The translations under genes and the position numbers were made by a program. Source: a virus. Taken from it: a stretch of DNA of 54,744 nt. Of the stretch, positions 22,594-29,428 are shown in pieces (position 1 is the first letter of the stretch; each line of letters starts with the position of its first letter). The stretch is from positions 1 through 54,744 of IMG/VR virus record IMGVR_UViG_3300027996_000045; one strand, written 5' to 3'. Under the pieces are notes generated by a model, which was given only the letters and a program-made list of their open reading frames with translations, was not told where the DNA came from and did no database searches.

Positions 22594-22896
22594 TCAGTTG
22601 ATCCTCTTTTGAAGGGCCTTGCCGATGCGAGCAACAGCCTCGCCCTCTTGAGAGGCGCATTGGCTGATGGCCTGGCCGATGAAGTCGAGCCTGGCCAGCG
22701 CTCTGACGGCGCTCTTAGCTTGCTCCAGGGCCTCGTGGGTAATCTCTGTCTGTGGGCTTTCGAGCACCTCGCTCAAGTCATCAAAGGCAACGACGTACTC
22801 GCTCATGAGGAACGTGAAGGTCTGCTTTTTCGTGACCTCGCTGAGGTTGTCTTGAAGGTGCTCAAGGTATTCTTCCATCCAATCTTTATCAATCAT
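22594..22896 (-). CDS. Helical early protein (unrecognised)
   Basis: The 100 aa product (MIDKDWMEEYLEHLQDNL) is all-alpha and acidic at the start, with a long Ala/Gln-rich C-terminal helix. ATGA coupling to the VRR-NUC gene upstream. Function unknown. Confidence 0.55.
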   Translation of the reverse strand: MIDKDWMEEYLEHLQDNLSEVTKKQTFTFLMSEYVVAFDDLSEVLESPQTEITHEALEQAKSAVRALARLDFIGQAISQCASQEGEAVARIGKALQKRIN

Positions 22897-23246
22897 GCTC
22901 TTACTCCTGTTGTTTTGTTGTACTCGTTGATGATGTTGTGAGCCTCCTCCACCGACCTGACGACGTCTGCGACGCCCCCATACCTGCGAACTAGCTCAAT
23001 GAACCGTTTCTGCTCAGGCCTGACCCTGCCTCGGGCGGTCTTGACTTCAAGGGCCAGGAACGTGCCTGTGGGCTTGATGATGCCGACGAGGTCTGAGGCG
23101 CCCACACAGAGGCCGTATGGCACGCGGCTGCAGCGCCCGTGTCTGTCGTAGTACTCGGCCGTGCCTGTGCTGTTGCGCCACAGCAGGACGTCTGGGCGCC
23201 CACCGATGGCGAGGCGTATCTCCCTGAGTATCTCGTGTTCTTTCAT
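22893..23246 (-). CDS. VRR-NUC domain endonuclease
   Basis: The product is 117 aa from MKEHEILREI, whose ATG overlaps the helicase stop. It fits the VRR-NUC fold: VGASDLVGIIKPTG (catalytic Asp), FLALEVKTARGRVRPEQ (ExK) and YGGVADVVRSVEEA. Stand-alone VRR-NUC enzymes are common in phages beside SF2 helicases and act on branched or flap DNA in replication and recombination. Confidence 0.8.
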   Translation of the reverse strand: MKEHEILREIRLAIGGRPDVLLWRNSTGTAEYYDRHGRCSRVPYGLCVGASDLVGIIKPTGTFLALEVKTARGRVRPEQKRFIELVRRYGGVADVVRSVEEAHNIINEYNKTTGVRA

Positions 23247-24637
23247 GACCTGGCTGTCCCTCGGTAGTTGTGCCCAAACGTTCTCTTGAACATCGTATAG
23301 GCATACCCCATGCGCCACCCTCTTTGGTGGGCTTTGGACGCGAGCATCTTAAACTCGCGGTCTTTGTCCTCATCCGTGAACAGTTCCAGCGAGAACGGTA
23401 TTTTCTTTTTCTGGCACTCAGCGATGGCCCACCAGGCGCTGCGTCGCATTGCCCGCATGTGGTCAAGCACAGCAAGGGCTATGTCTAGCTGGTCGCTTGA
23501 CATGCTGTCGGCGCCAATCTCAATCATCGCCGTCCGGCGCACCTTCGTGCTCATGTCCTTCTTGAGAGGCATCTCCCAGCCACACTCCGGGCACGCCCCA
23601 CCACCCTCAAACGTTAGACCGCAACTCATGCAAAGCATCAGCCCCGACTGCGAGCTGACCTTCATCGCCTTACCCTCCAAGCTGTAGTCCCGGTCTGCAG
23701 TAGGAAGTCCATGAAAGTGCACGTTGCTGCACAGGTCGATGAGCTTGGCCTCCTTCTTCCCCGGATGGCACCGCAGCACCCGACCCACGCATTGGAGATA
23801 CGTGGAGGGGTGACCAAACCGACGGGCCAGGATGCAAGCTGTGGCTTGCGGCGCGTCGAAGCCCTCTGTGAGCACGTGGACGTTGAGAAGCACCTTCACG
23901 TGACCACGCTTGAACTGCGCAATGTCAAACTCACGGTTCTCCTTGCGCGTGTTGCCCTCGATGACCGCCGATGTGATGCCCGCCTGGTTGAACCTGATAC
24001 CCAGCTCGTATGCCTCAGTCACCCCTCGGCAGAAGATGAACGCCTGCTCGCCAGGGCACAGCTTCTGGTAGGCCTCAAGCGGGTCCATCGACAGCTCACG
24101 GTTCTCCATCACAGAGTCCGGCGTCCATATCCGAGCGTCCACCAAGTTGCCCGCCTTGATAAGCTCACGGTAATGAGCCCCGATGACCATGTGGTTGAAT
24201 GTGTCACCTAGGGGCTTGCCATCACCGCGCTGCGGCGTAGCGGTCAAACCCAACCACCGAGCATGCTCCCAGCGCCTGAGCGTCTGGTACCACAACTGGT
24301 CATTCGGTAAATGATGGCATTCGTCGATGACCACCAGATGGGCGTCGTGGTCGATGTCGTTGCTCACCATCGACTGCAGGGTGGAGACGATGACAGGCTT
24401 GCCGGAGCCCACGCGGCCCGCCTGGGGCAGGCGCTCCACCAGCTGGTCCACTAGCTCCCGGCGGTGGCAGACAGCCAACACCTGGGCGCCTGAGTCCAAA
24501 GCGCGCTGGACGATGTAGCTGGCCACGCGGGTCTTGCCACCGCCTGTGGGTAGGACACCCACGATGCGGCGCTTGCCCGATTGCCAGGCGCTAAGGACGC
24601 CGGCAGCCATGCGGCTTTGATGTGGCCAGAGAGGCAT
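23243..24637 (-). CDS. SF2 DEAD/DECH-box helicase with zinc finger
   Basis: The 464 aa product has motif I LPTGGGKT (29-36), motif II DECHH (105-109), motif III LTATP, and motif VI QCVGRVLR in the second RecA domain (~200-310). A C-terminal zinc finger (CMSCG...CPECG) follows, then a helical region. It resembles Type-III-restriction/XPB-like phage helicases that remodel branched DNA. It is the second gene of the early operon and is coupled to the nuclease. Confidence 0.85.
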   Translation of the reverse strand: MPLWPHQSRMAAGVLSAWQSGKRRIVGVLPTGGGKTRVASYIVQRALDSGAQVLAVCHRRELVDQLVERLPQAGRVGSGKPVIVSTLQSMVSNDIDHDAHLVVIDECHHLPNDQLWYQTLRRWEHARWLGLTATPQRGDGKPLGDTFNHMVIGAHYRELIKAGNLVDARIWTPDSVMENRELSMDPLEAYQKLCPGEQAFIFCRGVTEAYELGIRFNQAGITSAVIEGNTRKENREFDIAQFKRGHVKVLLNVHVLTEGFDAPQATACILARRFGHPSTYLQCVGRVLRCHPGKKEAKLIDLCSNVHFHGLPTADRDYSLEGKAMKVSSQSGLMLCMSCGLTFEGGGACPECGWEMPLKKDMSTKVRRTAMIEIGADSMSSDQLDIALAVLDHMRAMRRSAWWAIAECQKKKIPFSLELFTDEDKDREFKMLASKAHQRGWRMGYAYTMFKRTFGHNYRGTARS

Positions 24638-24639
24638 GG

Positions 24640-24867
24640 TTAGAGGCCCACGCGGGATAGGATGGTGCTGATGGGCTCGTCCAGAGCATCGGATAAGCGG
24701 TGCATGGTGCTCTCGCTTGGGGTGCGGCCTCCGTTCTCAAGGCGGGAGAGGAAGGGCTGAAGCCAGCCGGTGAGGCTGCAGAGCTGAGGCTGGGTGAGGT
24801 TGTGGTGGAGGCGAGCTGCGTGGACGGCGTCGCCGAAGGTGGGGGTGGGTGTTGGTTCGTTGCTCAT
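24640..24867 (-). CDS. Xre-family HTH regulator at operon head
   Basis: The 75 aa product has a C1/Cro-type HTH: FGDAVHAARLHHNLTQPQLC, SLTGWLQPFLSRLENGGR and further helices. It is the first leftward gene beside the control region. The promoter at 24874-24901 would place transcription start close to its ATG, so the mRNA may be leaderless. It is a plausible repressor of the early promoter or of rightward promoters across the control region. Confidence 0.75.
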   Translation of the reverse strand: MSNEPTPTPTFGDAVHAARLHHNLTQPQLCSLTGWLQPFLSRLENGGRTPSESTMHRLSDALDEPISTILSRVGL

Positions 24868-24873
24868 GAGGGT

Positions 24874-24901
24874 ATGATACGCATCTGGGGATGGGCGTCA
24901 A
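24874..24901 (-). promoter_or_regulatory. Early leftward promoter
   Basis: TTGACG (24901-24896), 16-base spacer, TATCAT (24879-24874) on the minus strand. Only six bases separate the -10 box from the ATG at 24867, so the expected start site falls at or next to the A of the start codon, as in leaderless repressor mRNAs. Confidence 0.6.
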
Positions 24902-25023
24902 GTGCTGTGACGATATTATGTAGTGATAGATAGGGTGTCGGTTTTTGTGTAGGTAGGTGTGGTGAGGTGTGAGGAGAGGTGGTGGGTGTAGGGTGAAATG
25001 TTGGGAGAGCTAGACAAGATCGT

Positions 25024-25303
25024 CCATACCTAAACCATACCTAACCATACCTGTGCCATACCTGTGCCATACCTTGCGCACAATGTGGGATAGAGTCATG
25101 TTCCCGTTATCGTTGAGGTAATGGATGTCAAGGGGGTCGTGAACCATACCTGAGCGATTTTCAACAAATCTAAAAAAAAATAAATATTCTATCTGTATAG
25201 AACTGTAATAAGTAAGGCAGGGAAGATATTTAGAGGGATTAACCCAGCGATTCCCAGAGCTTAACTGAAGCCATACCTTGGCGCTAGGTATGGTTTGGTA
25301 TGG
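25024..25303. repeat. CCATACCT iterons (origin candidate)
   Basis: CCATACCT occurs at 25024, 25035, 25045, 25056 and 25067, spaced 11, 10, 11 and 11 bases, that is on one face of the helix. Further copies are at 25144 and 25271, and inverted AGGTATGG at 25286 with a variant TGGTATGG at 25296. The pair at 25271 and 25286 forms an 8-bp inverted repeat. An A/T-rich tract lies between the clusters. Iterons beside an A/T-rich element are the usual signature of initiator-dependent origins. Confidence 0.7.
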
Positions 25304-25459
25304 ACGCCGCTCGGCAGGGTAGCCCAAACAATGCCCCGTAGGGTATTCGTTTTTGCCAATTTGTCACTTGACGTGCAGTTAATACTCTGAGGCTCGCCCT
25401 TTTGTGTTGCATAATGTGCCGATGTGTGCCGGGTGCGCCCCATAGGCGGTACATAGAGA

Positions 25460-25674
25460 GGGACCCTTCGAGTCCACGGCCAACGGTCACTGGTCCAATT
25501 TGCTTTTGTAACCCCTATGCATCCAGTGCCGGCCGGAGCCGAGAACCAGTGACCATAGACGCAAAACCCTACGATACAAGGGGTAGGGACCCTTCGAGTC
25601 CACGGCCAACGACTGTTTTCTGGTTTTGCCTTTCTATGCATAAAGGGGGGACCCTTTGTTTTCCACGGCCAACG
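25460..25674 (+). repeat. Three 26-bp direct repeats in ~62-bp units
   Basis: GGGACCCTTCGAGTCC followed by ACGGCCAACG occurs at 25460-25485 and 25586-25611; a diverged copy is at 25648-25674. Offsets are 126 and 62 bases. Each copy is followed by a TTTGCTTTT-like block and CTATGCAT (or its inverse), so the repeated unit is larger than the 26-mer. Between copies 1 and 2 a 10-bp inverted repeat (GGTCACTGGT 25485-25494 / ACCAGTGACC 25545-25554) encloses another arm. Confidence 0.65.
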
Positions 25675-25796
25675 ACCCTTTTTCGGATTTGCTTTTCGAG
25701 CCTAGACTCGAGCGCTCGAGACGCATAGCCGATGCATAGAAAGTGGGCCGAAAACGGAGGAAAAAGGGCACTTGGTTTTTCTTACCTGCCTGTTGC

Positions 25797-25820
25797 TTTT
25801 CTATTGAGATTTATAGAAAA
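25797..25820. repeat. Inverted repeat TTTTCTAT/ATAGAAAA
   Basis: A perfect 8-bp A/T-rich inverted repeat with an 8-base centre inside the control region. It could be a protein-binding site or cruciform; no gene is adjacent. Confidence 0.4.
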
Positions 25821-26088
25821 GTGTGAGCTGTGCTTTTACCTTAGCCTTCACGCCGGTGCAGGTAGCTGACCGGGAGTTTGATTGGTTTTTTGGAGTTTCA
25901 CCAGGCCGCGCGAGGAGGTTTCGGTGAGTATTCATCTGATGTTCTAGCATTTACGTAAATGGCATCACCGGTACTATGGATTAGTTCTATACATACAATC
26001 GTATACATATATGTACGGGCATAAAAAAGCTTACACGTGCGCGCCCGCCCGCGCGCAGTGGGCCGCTCGAGCCCAAAAAAAGCTCTTT

Positions 26089-26195
26089 ACCTACATGTAG
26101 GTGGGGTGCATATATGTGCATATATGTGCCTAGGCGCACTCCACCTACGTGTAGGTGCGGTGGAGCACATAGGCGCACTCCACCTACGTGTAGGT
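26089..26195. repeat. ACCTAC-GTAGGT palindrome array
   Basis: Three palindromes share the arms ACCTAC / GTAGGT: 26089-26102 (perfect), 26143-26156 and 26182-26195. The last two lie in 26-bp direct repeats (26131-26156 and 26170-26195) starting 39 bases apart. Between the first and second is a tandem TGCATATATG repeat. Likely binding sites for a dimeric regulator of the rightward unit or initiator. Confidence 0.6.
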
Positions 26196-26273
26196 AAATT
26201 TGTCCTTGTTAATTACGCGCGCGCGTAGCGCGTAGCAGGAACTATGCCAACATGTGCACGACTAGAATCGAGC

Positions 26274-26353
26274 GCAACCCTTGGCGCGGTATTTGCTAGC
26301 AGTAGGCATGCCCAACAGGGCAACCCTTGGCGCGGTAATTGCTTGCGAATAGG
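26274..26353 (+). repeat. Tandem 33/34-bp direct repeat
   Basis: GCAACCCTTGGCGCGGTA followed by a TTGCT-x-GC...AGG tail occurs at 26274-26306 and 26320-26353, 46 bases apart, just upstream of the first rightward gene. Each copy holds TTGGCG followed 16-17 bases later by TAGG, a poor match to -35/-10, so paired operators or tandem weak promoters are possible. Confidence 0.5.
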
Positions 26354-26422
26354 TCAAAAAAGAAACGTGAGAAAACCACACAATTCTTCCCAATGCCCAC
26401 CCGGTTATGTTACGTTGGATTT

Positions 26423-26548
26423 ATGAAAACGGCGACGAACACACACTTCAACTTTCACAGCCTAGCCGAGACTCCCGAAGAACAGCGCGAGCGGTTCGAG
26501 CGCGAGATTCAGCGCAAGCTCAACAACTCAGCCAAGGTGGGGATTTAA
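26423..26548 (+). CDS. 41-aa protein, first gene of rightward unit
   Basis: The product MKTATNTHFNFHSLAETPEE has a charged helix (QRERFEREIQRKLNN) and stops 4 bases before the next ATG. I chose this ATG because upstream codons run into the direct repeats. Function unknown. Confidence 0.45.
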   Translation: MKTATNTHFNFHSLAETPEEQRERFEREIQRKLNNSAKVGI

Positions 26549-26552
26549 TAAA

Positions 26553-26966
26553 ATGAGAATTTATCAAAATACAACAACCGCGCGCGGTTTGAATCCTCAC
26601 ATGATTTCGGACGTCAATATTCTGCACACAATCGACCGAACGCCTTTTGGAATCGGCTACCATGACGACCACACCTATACCTACAACGGCAAAATCAATG
26701 CAGCACAGTCCGGTGACAGGTACCGCGCAGTGCTTCCCGGTGGCCGGTACCTGTCGCTGTCAAATATGGGCTCGTGGGATGGAGCTTGGTCGCTTGCTGT
26801 GCTCGACGAAAACGGTGAATTTGTACAGCTACCCGAGTGGCTAGCCGAAGCGCTCGACGGCGATTTGTGTCTTGAGGTTGTGGAATTTGCACTTGACGAA
26901 ATGACGCCCGAAACTTTCGCCCAAATCTACTACGCCGCCGCGGCAGCAATTAAGGAAGCAAACTAA
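26553..26966 (+). CDS. Accessory protein (unrecognised)
   Basis: The 137 aa product (MRIYQNTTTARGLNPHM) has a beta-rich middle (RYRAVLPGGRYLSLSNMGSW) and an acidic helical C-terminus. It is the first sizeable gene of the GCGC-rich island. The stop overlaps the next start (TAATG). Function unknown. Confidence 0.6.
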   Translation: MRIYQNTTTARGLNPHMISDVNILHTIDRTPFGIGYHDDHTYTYNGKINAAQSGDRYRAVLPGGRYLSLSNMGSWDGAWSLAVLDENGEFVQLPEWLAEALDGDLCLEVVEFALDEMTPETFAQIYYAAAAAIKEAN

Positions 26967-27331
26967 TGCTAATCCAAATCCAACAGTACGCCGACGCCGC
27001 GCGCGAAGCGCGCCAACTGGACGCGAGGAAGCGCGCGCTTGCCAAGCAAATCCTGGCAACGGTGACCCCTGGTAGCGTTTGGCAATGGGCAACCGAAGCG
27101 CGCGCGCTTGGTGTGTCGCTCGTCTCTGCAACCTCGCCAAGCCAAGCCACGGACGCCGCAGCAACCACGGCGAGCGCGCTAGCGCTTGCCAATGAGCTTT
27201 TGCGGGAACTCCGCAAGCCAAAGCTTGCGCGAACTAGGCTGCTGGCGGTTGCGTCGCGACTGCTAGCGCTCGCCACAAATCCACCCACTAAGCAACGCGC
27301 GGGACGGTCTGCGCACCTTCGGAGCAAGTAA
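26966..27331 (+). CDS. Ala-rich accessory protein (unrecognised)
   Basis: The 121 aa product (MLIQIQQYADAAREARQL) is helical, alanine-rich and basic at the C-terminus (KPKLARTRLLAVASRLLALA). The codons are rich in GCG/CGC, as in its neighbours. No family recognised. Confidence 0.55.
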   Translation: MLIQIQQYADAAREARQLDARKRALAKQILATVTPGSVWQWATEARALGVSLVSATSPSQATDAAATTASALALANELLRELRKPKLARTRLLAVASRLLALATNPPTKQRAGRSAHLRSK

Positions 27332-27332
27332 C

Positions 27333-27419
27333 ATGGTTTTATCGTTTTTCAGTTTCATGGTCATCATTTCAACCAGTGCCCTAGCAGGGCACCTATTTCA
27401 GGAGCTTGTCAATGTCTGA
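27333..27419 (+). CDS. 28-aa hydrophobic micro-protein
   Basis: A short frame, MVLSFFSFMVIISTSALAGH then LFQELVNV, starts one base after the preceding stop and overlaps the next start by 8 bases. It is a single membrane helix or signal-like peptide. Tentative. Confidence 0.3.
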   Translation: MVLSFFSFMVIISTSALAGHLFQELVNV

Positions 27420-27618
27420 TATTGAAGCAATCGAAATTGCCGATTATTTTCGCGCACAGCTTGAACCAATAAAATCGCACCCCGTAGCGCGCGATTTGCT
27501 CGCTTGCGATTATCGCCAGCTTGACGCGCTGCAGGACTGGAACAATGAGCGCACAATAATAAGCAAAGGAGACCGCGCGCTTTCGTTCTGTTCGGATTGG
27601 GTGGAGGTGCTGTCGTGA
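27412..27618 (+). CDS. Small accessory protein (unrecognised)
   Basis: The product is 68 aa from MSDIEAIEIADYFRAQL, with AGGAGC upstream of the ATG. Acidic N-terminal helix, then DYRQLDALQDWNNERTI. The stop overlaps the next GTG (GTGA). Function unknown. Confidence 0.5.
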   Translation: MSDIEAIEIADYFRAQLEPIKSHPVARDLLACDYRQLDALQDWNNERTIISKGDRALSFCSDWVEVLS

Positions 27619-27905
27619 CACGCAAAGAAGCACGGGCAGCGGTCCCGAAGTCGCAAGTTCAAGCGGTGGTCGATGCCTACCACGTAGGCACGCCTCAAGA
27701 CGAGATAGTGGATAGAATGGGGCGCCTAGTAGACGACGCTTGCAAGCGTAATGGCCTGGTAGTCATCGATGCTAGGCGTTGGAAAGCGGCTTGCATTGAA
27801 TATGCGAAGCGAGTGCACGAAAGCAATCGCGTGGAGTATATCCGAGTGATGAATCCACTTGTTGGCGCCAAGAGCGCTCGGAAGATTGCGAAGGGTTGGG
27901 CATGA
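27615..27905 (+). CDS. Small accessory protein (unrecognised)
   Basis: The product is 96 aa from the GTG overlapping the previous stop (VTRKEARAAVPKSQVQAVVD). It is a basic, all-alpha protein. ATGA coupling to the Gp88-like gene downstream suggests they are made together. Function unknown. Confidence 0.5.
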   Translation: MTRKEARAAVPKSQVQAVVDAYHVGTPQDEIVDRMGRLVDDACKRNGLVVIDARRWKAACIEYAKRVHESNRVEYIRVMNPLVGAKSARKIAKGWA

Positions 27906-28726
27906 GAAGAATAGGCAAAGCGGTAGCCAAGCGCCTAGCCGCGCTTGGCATAGTCGACACGACAGACAAGCGGGCGGTATTTCAAGCGCTAGCGCTAACG
28001 CCGGGAGGTAACCCGCGCAAACTGCTAGGGACGTCGACGAAAGTCGAAAAAGGCTCGAAAGTTAAGGTGTTGACGGCGGTGATGTATTTAGCGCCGCATA
28101 AGCTAAGTGGGACCAATTTATGCCCATGGGCTACCGCGGCTTGCGCAGCCGCTTGCTTGGGGCATAGCACTGGACGCCTTAAGATGCGCAACAATCAACG
28201 CGTGCTAGTTTCGAAAGCCTTGCTATGGCACTTGTTCCCGCAGTACTTCTTGGCTCGACTGGATGCTGAGATACGCTCTCACGCGATGGACGCGCGCGCG
28301 CTAGGTTTGCAAGCTGCTATCAGGCTAAACGGTAGCAGTGACATCAGATGGGAAAAGCATCTCGACTTCGCGGGCTATGATTGTATATTCTATGACTACA
28401 CGAAAGCACCGCGCGCGAAACGGGACGCGACCAGTTATCACCTAACGTATAGCGTCAGCGACAAGCGCGGCAGCGTCGCAGAGGCTAAGCGGTGGCTGGC
28501 CGATGGTGGTAACGTGGCGATTGTAGTAGGTGCAAAAGATAGCGCCAAGCTCGGCGACGCTAAGCGCGTATCGCTTAACGTAGTGCGCGATGGGTGGCAG
28601 GGCTTCCCGGCGCACAGTGCCGATGACACGGACGCGCGGTTTTTAGACGAGCCTGGTAGCGTTGGCGTACTGTATGCCAAGGGTGCGGCGTTGCGTGATA
28701 GCTCGGGATTTGTAAAGCGGTACTAG
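27902..28726 (+). CDS. Gp88-like (DUF7227-type) cysteine-motif protein
   Basis: The 274 aa product starts at the ATG overlapping the previous stop. It has the family block GTNLCPWATAACAAACLGHS, then GRLKMRNNQRVLVSK, AAIRLNGSSDIRW, CIFYDYTKAP, YHLTYSVSD and a C-terminal VLYAKGAALRDSSGF. I recognise this order of motifs from a phage family related to mycobacteriophage Gp88, whose biochemical role is not established. Three cysteines in C-x6-C-x3-C spacing could hold a metal cluster. A strong hairpin terminator follows. Confidence 0.7.
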   Translation: MRRIGKAVAKRLAALGIVDTTDKRAVFQALALTPGGNPRKLLGTSTKVEKGSKVKVLTAVMYLAPHKLSGTNLCPWATAACAAACLGHSTGRLKMRNNQRVLVSKALLWHLFPQYFLARLDAEIRSHAMDARALGLQAAIRLNGSSDIRWEKHLDFAGYDCIFYDYTKAPRAKRDATSYHLTYSVSDKRGSVAEAKRWLADGGNVAIVVGAKDSAKLGDAKRVSLNVVRDGWQGFPAHSADDTDARFLDEPGSVGVLYAKGAALRDSSGFVKRY

Positions 28727-28731
28727 TAGAA

Positions 28732-28768
28732 AACCGCGCGCGGAAATAGACCGCGCGCGGTTGCGCTT
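28732..28768 (+). terminator. CG-repeat hairpin terminator
   Basis: AACCGCGCGCGG (28732-28743) and CCGCGCGCGGTT (28751-28762) form a perfect 12-bp stem with a 7-base loop, followed by GCGCTTTTC. Each arm is itself nearly palindromic. It lies 5 bases after the Gp88-like stop and probably ends that transcript. Confidence 0.65.
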
Positions 28769-28776
28769 TTCTTGTC

Positions 28777-28796
28777 GCATACCCGCTCGGGTATGC
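28777..28796. promoter_or_regulatory. Palindromic operator before 28809 gene
   Basis: GCATACCC-GCTC-GGGTATGC is a perfect 8-bp inverted repeat, 12 bases upstream of the ATG at 28809. A -10-like TATGGT (28797-28802) directly follows, six bases from the ATG, the same spacing as at the early leftward promoter. Likely an operator-promoter. Confidence 0.5.
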
Positions 28797-28808
28797 TATG
28801 GTGCCCTC

Positions 28809-29243
28809 ATGTCCGACGCAGACGACGACTTTGAGTGTTTCACAATTGAATTGACGCCGCTACGTCGCGTCACAACTTGGGACGAAATTGACGAAATAGA
28901 AGCGCGCGCGGGAGACGTTAACCTTGCAGCATGGGCCGCATTCAAAGGCAATGCCCCCGCGCTTGCTCAGAGGCTGGAAGAAACTATGATCGTTCAAGCT
29001 GGCATCGATGCGAGCACAGCGCTAGCGATAGCACAGGCTACCGCGCGTACGTTAGTGCGTCGCGGTGAGCTAGTGCCGATTGCACAGCACGATGCACGAG
29101 CATGCACCCGCATTGCTGTCGAAATGGATCGGACTGAACGACTACGCCAAGGGCGAAAATTAACCGCGGCGGCGAAACTTCGCATCAAGCGCGCCCAAAT
29201 CGCCGAAGCGACAGGAGCCGCTCTAAGGGCCATTGGCAGCTAA
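28809..29243 (+). CDS. Accessory helical protein (unrecognised)
   Basis: The product is 144 aa from MSDADDDFECFTIELTPL; longer forms would read through the operator. It is all-alpha after an acidic start, with a basic C-terminal helix (RQGRKLTAAAKLRIKRAQIA) that could bind nucleic acid. Last gene of the GCGC-rich island. Function unknown. Confidence 0.55.
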   Translation: MSDADDDFECFTIELTPLRRVTTWDEIDEIEARAGDVNLAAWAAFKGNAPALAQRLEETMIVQAGIDASTALAIAQATARTLVRRGELVPIAQHDARACTRIAVEMDRTERLRQGRKLTAAAKLRIKRAQIAEATGAALRAIGS

Positions 29244-29280
29244 GGTACTACCCTACCAGGAACGTCAAAAACGCGCTAGC

Positions 29281-29299
29281 GTGAGGCTCAGAGCCTCAC
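29281..29299. repeat. Perfect inverted repeat in 185-base gap
   Basis: GTGAGGCTC-A-GAGCCTCAC has 9-bp arms around one base. A second inverted repeat (AAAACCG / CGGTTTT, 29358-29377) lies in the same gap. Neither has a T-run; they may be operators or mRNA structures at the border between island and packaging genes. Confidence 0.45.
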
Positions 29300-29428
29300 A
29301 GGCATAGTTTAGTGGAGAGCTCCCGCCCCCGCCTCCCCCACCATATACCTACCAGCAAAAACCGGGTTAACGGTTTTACCTTCACCAAAACATAGAGCGC
29401 AGAAATTTTTTGGGGTAGTTTCTCGTGT

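Larger units (their letters stand above)
24868..26422. other. Gene-free control/origin region
   Basis: About 1.55 kb between the divergent units has no convincing gene; long frames here are read through repeats. It holds a leftward promoter, a G-rich tract (24945-25005), phased CCATACCT iterons, an A/T-rich stretch (25157-25215), three 26-bp direct repeats, several 14-bp perfect palindromes (CTCGAGCGCTCGAG 25707-25720, CATTTACGTAAATG 25948-25961, ACCTACATGTAGGT 26089-26102, TACGCGCGCGCGTA 26214-26227) and two 33-bp direct repeats. This architecture fits an iteron-type replication origin with divergent control. Confidence 0.6.

Noticed and set aside
25261-25641. 126-aa leftward frame in the control region
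   Set aside because: It is read through the same repeats (RWPWTRRVP blocks) and lacks a start signal.
25460-25674. CRISPR-like array
   Set aside because: Only three diverged copies with unequal spacing (126 and 62 bases), and no cas genes.
25402-25728. 108-aa frame with repeated RDPSSPRPT blocks
   Set aside because: The repetition comes from the DNA repeats; a similar repeated frame exists on the other strand, and no ribosome site or neighbouring gene supports translation.
29300-29345. tRNA-like GGCATAGTTTAGTGG...CCCCCACCA segment
   Set aside because: It is only ~45 bases long, has no T-arm consensus, and no 5' acceptor strand complementary to the 3' end.
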